Of a DNA stretch of 64,000 nt, positions 56,268-64,000 are shown in pieces. How positions within the stretch are numbered: position 1 is the stretch's first letter; each line of letters starts with the position of its first letter. Under the pieces are notes generated by a model, which saw only the letters and a list, made by a program, of their open reading frames with translations, made no database searches and was not told the DNA's origin. The stretch comes from Adineta ricciae (Eukaryota > Rotifera > Eurotatoria > Adinetida > Adinetidae): positions 806,001 through 870,000 of the forward strand of contig CAJNOJ010000012.1 of assembly GCA_905250025.1 (NCBI GenBank), written 5' to 3'. The translations under genes and the position numbers were made by a program.

Positions 56268-57789
56268 CTAATTGATGATTGAGCTATCACATGAATGTTC
56301 CGTCTTTGAAGATTTATCGTGCTGCTGATCGAGTAATCTCGTTCGTTCGTCGTTGCGTCTTTGATACGTCACTTTTGATACAGCAATCATCAGAATACAA
56401 ACACCAATGACAATTAATACTAGTAAATTCATCAGTTTATATCGATTGGGTGCAAGGAAAAGGAGAATGAGGCCAGAAACATTATTCCATTGATTGATTG
56501 CCAATGCCGATATGGATTCAGGTAGTGGGAACATTATTTCAGCAAGTGATTCGAAAATCAATGGTGCCGATGCTCCTTGGAACAGGCCAGCTAATGCAAT
56601 AGACAATCCGATAGTGATAGGCGTGGATGAAATAATAGCGTCGTCATAGAATAGGGTATGAACTGAAAGTTCAAACCAAACAATCGAGAGGAAACAGCCA
56701 ATCAAGGACGAGATCATCAGTATTTTAAGTGAACGATGGAAACGGTGCATGTCGGCAAGTGCACCCAGACAGAATCCACCGATCATTCCTGCTAGGATCG
56801 AACTAAAACCAAACCAACCTAATGATAAAAAGAAACAGAGTTTCGTGCGTTCGTATGTACTTTGTTAGTTTACCTGCTTGCTCTTCGGTATAGTTTTCAG
56901 GTGCAAGAATGACGTCATACAAACCTGTCCACGCACTGAATGTACCCGTTGTCAGACCACCGACGATGGAGAGAAGCATGAATGATGGCGTGATCATGCA
57001 TTGCCAGAGATCTCTCATAAAACGTTGTAGGAGACTCGAATTGTGGCCATCGCACGAGTAGGAACTGAGACGTTCAGCAGCGGGTGACGGGGCTGTGGGT
57101 GGATGTGAGGGAAAATAGATCACAGTCAAAGCAAAAGCAACGAAAGCAAGTCCTGCATGAATGTAGAGAAGACGAGGAACATGATCCGGTGTGTCGACTA
57201 TCCATGGACTGATAAGAAATCCAACTGCAGCTCCAAAATTATTGATCGTAATGGCAAATGTTGTCGCTCGCGTTCTTTCGTTCGGACCAAACCATATGCA
57301 AGATATCTGCGATACGGATATTTGCACTAGCGGAGCGCAGGCAGCATTAAGGATCTGGCCGGCATGTAAAAACGGCACAGCAATCGAGTGCAATTGCACA
57401 TTCGACGACCAGGTGATTATTGACGGAACAATTCGTAGTAGACAAGCGACAAAAGAACTCCCAGCAAACAAAATCATCGAAAATCGAAGTCCTTGTTGTT
57501 TGTTTAGTAAAAGATAAGCTAATGGAAAGGTCGGGATGCAGATAATATTTCCCCAATTGAGAAGGAGATCGATCGTTGCTTCGGTTGTGTTATAGTAAAT
57601 TTCAGCATTTCTCGCGATGGGAGAGAATGTTAACCAGAAGAGACATTGATTGAAGGCGAGAAAGCCAAAAAGTGAAATAATATAGAATCGTCGTCGATAC
57701 AAGTGATAGACCGAAGAAGAAGACAATGACAATTCGACTGTGGTGTCGGAGTTAGACATGTTTTGCATGTGATATAAAGTCCTTTTCAA
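56268..57789 (-). CDS. MFS transporter, SLC49-like, copy B
   Basis: Exons 57789-56874 (916 nt) and 56818-56268 (551 nt) have exactly the same lengths as copy A; 488 aa. Differences are mostly conservative. The start lies 61 bp after the FMO stop. A pyrimidine-rich stretch followed by CAACAAG upstream of the ATG could serve as a trans-splice acceptor. Confidence 0.75.
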
Positions 57790-57850
57790 ACATGTGATAA
57801 CTCTCTACTTTTATCTCTTGTTGAAATAAAATTTGAAGAAACAGAAAAGA

Positions 57851-59498
57851 TTAACTTTGATATCCTCGATATGATGTAATGAAAAAGCAAACCAGTATGA
57901 GAAACAAAATAAGGACAAAAATCGTTCGTGTAAAACTCCAATACCAATGACGATACCGGTAACGTCGTTCTTCGTGTAAATTAGCCAGACGTTTCGGTCG
58001 ATAAGCTCCAAAGTACTCTGATATCCAATTACTGGTTCGATGCAATGACACACCCATGTCTTGCAGATAAATTTCAATTGGTTCTAACCAGTAATATTGA
58101 AAATAGTAAGATTTTCGATTGAATAACCGGCGAATGAAATTTCGTGTTGTTTGAATTTCTTCGAACATTTCCTTTTCCGTTTCTGGCAATCGAATCCGAC
58201 CGAGAAAATAATCAGACGTCCAATGGGATTGCACTTCGAAAAACATCCATGTATTTAAACTAGCTGGTAAACCAATAAAGGCAATATTCGGAATTCCAAC
58301 AGGAACTATACGACGATAGAGATCAAGATCAACACTTTCATCGGTGTTGTCTTGACCAAGTGCACGATGAAATGTTCGAGAAAGAAAGGGAAAATTTTCC
58401 AAATAACCTGTAGCACAGATAATCATATCTGCTTGTAGGAATTCATTTGAACTGAGGTGAATGGTCGTACTATCGATAATTTCATCAATAGATGCCAGTT
58501 TTCGTACAATTCGACCGTCACGAATCAATTGAGCGAATTCTTTTGTCATACGAACGCTATTCTCAGATGTATGAAACGAACTCTTTGGAATGAACTTTTC
58601 ATCTTGGTACACATCAGATTTCAACGTTGATACCATCTGATTGGAGATAGTTTTCAATATATTTCTGAGTACCGAAGAGAACAGCCAACGAAAGAAGTAG
58701 AACAGAGGAGTGTGTGGTGCATATGGGAATGGATATAAAATAGCCGTCATAAATCGTGAGTATGCATATTTTGCCGGTAAACGATCGCTAAAAGGCGATT
58801 CCGGAACGAACCAATGAGGACGACGAATGACCAAATGGCATGAAAGTGCGTACTTTCCAGCTAATGAAGCGAAATCAATAGCAGCTTTACCGCCACCAAT
58901 AACCACAACACGTTTATCCATCAATTGTTCGTGCGTTTTGATGTTATTGGCATGAACAATCGGACCGGCAAATTTGTTCTGACCAAGAAAATGGGGCTGG
59001 AAAGGCGTGGAAAAGAGACCATTAGCTACGACGACTAAGTGAAATTGTAATGTTTGATGTTGTTGATCAGCTGTTTCAATTTTGACAGTCCATGGAAGCG
59101 TTGGATCCCTTAAATTATTCTTATCGATCGATGTGACAGTACTTTGAAATCGAATTCGTTTGACTAAATCGAACTTTTCTGCAAATCTCTTCAAGTAACG
59201 ATGGATATCTTGCCAAGGAGCATTCTCTTTAGCTAGGATGGTACACAACAGTATTAGCTTTCTAACTGATTTCGAAAAGAAAAGACGAACCTTCAAGATC
59301 GGGCAAATCTGAAAATTCCATAAAACCGGCTAATTGTTGACTGCACAAGTTAGCATAGGCGCCATCTGGAGACCAAATACCACCGAGAGTTTTTTGCCGA
59401 TCAAATATCGTTACATCGAAACCATCTTCGACAAGAACTTTACCTGCGACCAGACCCGATGGGCCTGCACCAATAATAGCTACACTTCTTCGTGTCAT
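57851..59498 (-). CDS. Flavin-containing monooxygenase, copy B
   Basis: Exons 59498-59291 (208 nt) and 59232-57851 (1382 nt); 529 aa. FAD site GAGPSG, FMO motif FAGPIVHANN and NADPH site VVVIGGGKAA are conserved. The C-terminal tail after the membrane segment ends in SYRGYQS and differs from copy A. This form is probably ancestral, since copy A's tail arises from a deletion. 58052-58387 is identical to copy A. Confidence 0.88.
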
Positions 59499-60551
59499 TA
59501 TACTTGCTATTATATTCTTAAAAACAAAATAGTATATTCATCGCGTATATGTCACATCGCAAATAAAAGATAAAAAGAACGTGGCACATTCTATGCCATT
59601 GACGATGTTTTATGACAAAAGCTAAAGAAAAGAATCCACATTTTTATGTTTTTTGTATACAATCCTTGAGGCTACAGAAAATACAAGCAATATTGTTGTT
59701 AACTATTTTTATACTTAATGTATTGATTGAAAAGCTGTTAAGTCTTCTCTGAAACATTCTCGCTTTAAGTTCATTGAAAACAATGTACTTTTCTTTTTAA
59801 TTCTTGGATTACACACTTCGATTTTTACACTACGTGACACTGAGCTTCAGTGACAGTCTTAATTATGTCTAATACAGACTTTGCATAATAAGTCGCTTAT
59901 CATTTTTTGAAGTCTTTACATCCATAAATACATCAGGTACAAGGCTCAATAGACAGTCTTTAGAGCTCATATCTATAGTCTCAAATAATAATATCGTTCA
60001 GTATCCGTTTTGATGAATTTGAAAGATGAACATTCAAAAATAAAAACATATAATTTTAGTGTCTTACGATTCAATAAAAACCAATGGCTCGTTCGCTGCT
60101 TTTGATACAATGATTGATATGTAACGTTGCTTCTCTTTTAACGATTTCTTTATTCGCGTTTATTATACAAGACCAGGATTTCGAATAAAACATAGGCGAA
60201 CATCACTTCTCATATGCCTTGAGACGTACGTTATGCATCAAGTTCAAAACAAAAACCTTTTTCCTGGAGACTATTTCATAGGCAGCCGCAGAAAAAAAAA
60301 CACTTTTTAATTATCAACATGGTTTTCATCTGTTATAATTAAGTCTTAAGAAATTGCGCGATACCGCTTCTTTTCTAGATCTTCGAAATCAGGAATGTCT
60401 CTAATTTGCAACAGAGATTAAAACATATAAATAACCCTGAATCTCCAAGACTTTATCTTCATTCATAGACTGACGCTCAGCTTTTTGTTCTAACGGAAGC
60501 TTTGATTTATTATCTTTTCAGTTCTTATATCATTTACCGCATCTCTCAACA
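59499..60551. other. Intergenic, no gene seen, copy B
   Basis: Aligns to 12512-14534 without the transposon and its left flank; the join is at about 60188-60195. Contains the TATA-like TATAAATA (60426-60433) upstream of the 7TM gene. Confidence 0.6.
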
Positions 60552-61538
60552 ATGTCCAATCTAACCGACAATCTACCAGCATTTCTAGCCTTTCAACTAC
60601 CACGTCCTCTTCGATTTTGGTACTTTCTCGTCGCAAACATCGCATCACTAACTTGCACTCTCTTCATTCTCTACTTTCTTCTCTTCGATGTAACACTTCG
60701 TCGAGCGCTCAACAATCACATCATCATTGTTCTTCTCATCCTTGGTTTCCTCTACGAATCGTTCAACGTCTCGTGGCACATTCGAAGTGCTCGTTTCGAT
60801 CAACCTTGGTCGATGTCCAACACATTCTACCTTTTCTGGACATTCTTTGACTATGCAGTTTATTCCATTCAGATCTCTTTGTTCGCTTGGGCATCCATCG
60901 AACGACACATACTCATATTTCATGATCGATGGATATCAACTCGAATTAAACGTCTTTTCATTCATTATGCTCCAATTGTCGTCATCGTCGTGTATTACTT
61001 TGTCTTCTATAGCATTATCTATTTTGGAACACCTTGTGATAGATCATTTGATGGTTTTCTGTCAGGAGGTGTGTATGCACCTTGTGCATTCTATCTTCAA
61101 ACTGCTGGAACATGGGATTTAATAGTGCATGAATTGATTCCTACATTGATTATTTCATTCTTTAGTATAGGTCTTCTTCTGCGTGTGGTGCTACAAAAAA
61201 CACGAATGCGCCAATCACTGCAGTGGCGGAAACACCGCAAGATGACAGTGCAATTGCTGTCCATATCAGTCATTTATATGCTGTTCAATATTCCTTGGGT
61301 TGTTTTCATTCTTGGTCTGACTTATGGTGCACCACTGGAGATCGTGTGGCCAGCATTGATTTGCTCGAAGTTTATTCTATATAATATCGTGTTTTTGTTT
61401 CCGTTTGTGTGTTGCTTGTCGTTGCCTGAATTTCGTAAACGAGCGAAGCAAATGCTTCTGTTTCGAGGAAGACAACATCGAATTGGTTTAATATCGATGT
61501 CGAAAACTCGTTTACGAGCACAGGGAGCGACCATGTAA
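60552..61538 (+). CDS. 7TM (GPCR-like) receptor, intact, copy B
   Basis: Single-exon gene, 328 aa, seven hydrophobic segments. N-terminal Asn-Leu-Thr is a potential glycosylation site. TM3 ends with ASIERH in place of Asp-Arg-Tyr. The second extracellular loop contains cysteines (FGTPCDRS, YAPCAF), TM6 follows a basic loop (RKHRKMTVQLL), and the C-tail is short and basic. Layout fits rhodopsin-type GPCRs, but the family is divergent and no ligand class can be given. Copy A of this gene is frameshifted. Confidence 0.75.
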   Translation: MSNLTDNLPAFLAFQLPRPLRFWYFLVANIASLTCTLFILYFLLFDVTLRRALNNHIIIVLLILGFLYESFNVSWHIRSARFDQPWSMSNTFYLFWTFFDYAVYSIQISLFAWASIERHILIFHDRWISTRIKRLFIHYAPIVVIVVYYFVFYSIIYFGTPCDRSFDGFLSGGVYAPCAFYLQTAGTWDLIVHELIPTLIISFFSIGLLLRVVLQKTRMRQSLQWRKHRKMTVQLLSISVIYMLFNIPWVVFILGLTYGAPLEIVWPALICSKFILYNIVFLFPFVCCLSLPEFRKRAKQMLLFRGRQHRIGLISMSKTRLRAQGATM

Positions 61539-61746
61539 TTAAATGTAGACGTGTCGTGATTTAAATAAAAGACAATTCCTATCGAATGACGATATGCTAA
61601 GACTCAGCGTATCCTCACAAATGTCAATACACAAGAATGTCGGTCAATGATTTTGTCTCGTGAAAAATAGTGAATAGATACGATACAGCCATACATGTAG
61701 GATGTAGAAATCAATAAGCAATGATATATATATATATATAAAGTAG

Positions 61747-61769
61747 AAATCGATGTTTAGCATCGATTT
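61747..61769. terminator. Hairpin between convergent genes, copy B
   Basis: AAATCGATG and CATCGATTT arms around TTTAG, the counterpart of 15833-15857. It is conserved although the surrounding DNA has indels. Confidence 0.4.
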
Positions 61770-61850
61770 TGATGCATATGTATATGAAAGAGAAAAAAAT
61801 TGTATATGTTTCGTTTAACATTCATAATAGGCTCGGTTCGTTTTCTAAAT

Positions 61851-63616
61851 TTAAGACTTAACGTCCACAGTGCCTTCATTTTGAAATACAACGTTGTCCT
61901 TTGGCTTGTCGATTGCCTTGTTTGTATTTCCACCTTCTTCTTCTTCGCCGTCATCGTCCTCTTCGTCATGCTCTGCTCCATCTTGAAACGAGCGATTACG
62001 AGTTTCCGGTAACGTGGCAATTACACAAGCCAAGACTACGGCTAAACCTGCGTACACATAATTAGTAATTCGTTGATATTCATCTCCGACGGCAGTATCA
62101 ATAATTGGTGCTAACATGGAACCAAAACTGCCAACGAACACGAATATAGCATTCGCCAAACCACGCATATATGTCGGAAACAGTTCGGGAACAAAAAGCC
62201 ACGAAACAGACACAGCGGCACTAACACCAAATTTTCCTACCTGAGAAATCACAGTAGCTACAACCGGATAAGTTCCCGTCACAAACGGAATTGTCAAAAC
62301 AGCGCCTGCCGTTAGTAAAACAAACATAATCAATGAATATTTTCTTCCTAAGAATGTGATGATGCAAAGGCCAGCTGCTAGATAACCAAGACCTTCAACA
62401 CCAGCTCCAATAATAAAATTTGTGTATGGACTAATCGCTTCACTTTTCTGACCTAAGTCATATGAAATTGTTGTATATAATAGCATTGTTACAAATTCGA
62501 TACATCCACACATGAACAATCGAGGTACAAGGCGAATAATTCGACTGATTTTCTTCTTGGGCTTTTTCTTCTCGGTTGCTTTTTCCAAACGAGATTGTTC
62601 AACTAATTGCACATACATCGGATGCCATTCGCTTTCTTCTCGACGGTTCGTTTTTGCAATTTTTCGTAGGCAAACTTCGAGTTGATCATATTTCTTTCGA
62701 ATGAAAAGCCAATACGGTGATTCAGGAATGAAGAAAAGATAAGGTACAGTGACAGCAAAGTAAATACTCATAAACCATTTTAGATTCAACCAGTTTCGTG
62801 CTGCATAAGCAAAGCCGGTAAACATGACTTCTCCTATTGTGTACGCGACCATGGACACACCACCAGCAAAACTTGTGTGTGAAGATGACGTTAATTCCAT
62901 GAGAAGAAGAAAGACGATGCCATACGGATCAATGCCAGACACAATTTGATTGACCATTAGAAGACCGATTCTAGTCGAAATAAACGGTAATAGAATATGA
63001 AATTCTGGCATATAGCGCGTGAATTTACTTTAGATTGACACTCATATTGACGAATTGAAGAAGTACTTGCGTAATAGCGGTGACAATATACATTCCCAAA
63101 CTTAATATCTGAAGCATTTTTCGACGGCCAACTCGATCACTGATTGGTCCAGTTATTAATACCGTAAACCTATCCAAACGTATTCGGTATAGAATAGATA
63201 AAAAGGACAGAAACTTACGTTCCAAGCTCGTAAACAGTCGAAATCCAAGTTTTTCGTATTGCATTCTCACAAACAAACTTCGCTTCTTCGGTAAACGTTT
63301 TCCCATAGACACTTCGATCGAAAACAAACTCCTGACAACTACTTCCATTGGTATATTTACAACTCGATGATGTCATTAACAATGTATCAATCAGTTGCTG
63401 ATGAGTCGAATTCGACGAAGAATATTGATTATCATTCGGCCAAACATCCGATGGAAGTCGACAACGAAAATAAGGTTCGGCCAGAGCGAACACATAGTAA
63501 AATCCGGCCATACCACTGCTGAAATTGAGCAGACATAATAAGCTGAAATGTATTAACTGAAATCGACCAAAGTCACCGCAACGCCTCAACACATTTTCTA
63601 ATGATATTTCATCCAT
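61851..63616 (-). CDS. MFS organic-ion transporter, SLC22-like, copy B
   Basis: Exons 63616-63219, 63169-63029 and 62970-61851; the same exon lengths as copy A, 552 aa. Shared motifs: GPISDRVGRRK, IPESPYWL and LPETRNRSFQDG. Exon 1 and the upstream non-coding DNA show no difference from copy A, whereas exons 2 and 3 differ at several percent of positions. In copy B the alternative short acceptor CGCTAG is CGCTAT, which supports the 58-nt intron used here. Confidence 0.85.
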
Positions 63617-64000
63617 AATACCGAATGTTCTTTTTCGAAATCGTACAACTGTATAGAATTATAGATTAGTAGCTGCACTTTTCTTTTTCTTCTATCGTAT
63701 TGATTTGACCTCAAATTGCATCTGATTTGTATATATATATATAACACTGTTTCAACCTTCGTTAAGTCCTTTTTCAACATGATTTCGATAATATATAGCT
63801 GTCATGTACTGTGGAGAAAGATCAGCACATCATGTCAAATCCCTTGTTGTTCTTTCCACTTCTTCAGTAATGAATTTCGTTTTCAGTCAATATTTACTTT
63901 TTACTTTATCCAGGAGATTAGTATATCTTTATTGACGTCAATGTATGCTAGAACGAGCGTATTTGTAATTGGATTTTTACGGACTTTCAAATAAAAATAA

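Larger units (their letters stand above)
47965..64000. repeat. Large direct repeat, copy B
   Basis: Counterpart of 1-18086. Gene order and strands are the same: LRR (+), polycystin/NHL remnant (-), PARP1 (+), SLC49-like (-), FMO (-), 7TM (+), SLC22-like (-). The 7TM gene is intact here, unlike copy A. The LRR gene is seen further 5' than in copy A, because copy A begins at the window edge. The repeat continues to the last base of the window. Confidence 0.95.

Noticed and set aside
1..64000. The two long direct copies as LTRs of a giant element
   Set aside because: They contain many unrelated host genes, have no reverse-transcriptase logic linking them, and their ends are not in the window.
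1..64000. CRISPR array, bacterial operons or ribosome binding sites
   Set aside because: Intron-rich eukaryotic genes throughout; the only regular short repeats are the coding 72-bp array and a microsatellite.

Overview
The window looks like nuclear DNA of a bdelloid rotifer, most likely an Adineta-like species. It is AT-rich, with compact intron-containing genes (most resolved introns are about 45-60 nt, GT-AG), large families of NHL, LRR, EGF and 7TM proteins, an apparently bacterial secreted peptidase, and two copies of one gene block about 95% identical by eye. That divergence is in the range of bdelloid allelic copies. No database search was possible, so the species is an inference.

Layout: (1) 1-18086 is copy A and 47965-64000 is copy B of the same gene block, in direct orientation with a period of about 48 kb. 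Each carries, left to right: an LRR gene (+), a long decayed stretch with NHL and polycystin-like remnants (-), a PARP1 homologue (+), an SLC49-type MFS transporter (-) directly behind a flavin monooxygenase (-), a 7TM receptor (+) and an SLC22-type transporter (-). Copy A has a 2-nt frameshift in the 7TM gene and an 868-bp TA-flanked inverted-repeat transposon. Copy B carries several deletions, some with direct repeats at their ends. Two stretches (739 and 336 bp) are identical between copies and look like gene-conversion tracts.

(2) 18.1-34 kb is single-copy here: an N-terminal Cys domain plus Kelch gene, an intronless M23 peptidase (likely bacterial gene transfer), an unrecognised 400-aa zinc-ribbon-like gene, a secreted Cys-rich/NHL gene with an 8-nt micro-exon, a truncated 7TM gene, a six-exon P-type ATPase with altered ion-site residues, and an NHL-EGF-transmembrane receptor.

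(3) 36418-42806 is one complete non-LTR retrotransposon with a 12-bp target-site duplication. It has a zinc-knuckle ORF1, an APE-endonuclease/reverse-transcriptase ORF2, and an unexpected third ORF for a small signal-peptide plus transmembrane protein. An internal A-rich tract and a TATA-like box precede that ORF. This is the strongest candidate for something undescribed.

(4) 42.8-46.1 kb holds a terminal exon of a minus-strand membrane-protein gene, a single N at 43475 (probable assembly join), the 3' end of a paralogue of the zinc-ribbon-like gene, and a paralogue of the Cys-rich/NHL gene. In that paralogue the propeller is replaced by an 11-unit, 72-bp Thr-rich minisatellite, while the 44/8/273-nt exon structure is kept.

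The genes do not form one pathway. The block mixes DNA-damage signalling (PARP1), oxidation (FMO), transport (SLC49, SLC22, P-type ATPase) and cell-surface/sensing proteins. The FMO-to-SLC49 spacing is tight enough to suggest a trans-spliced operon.
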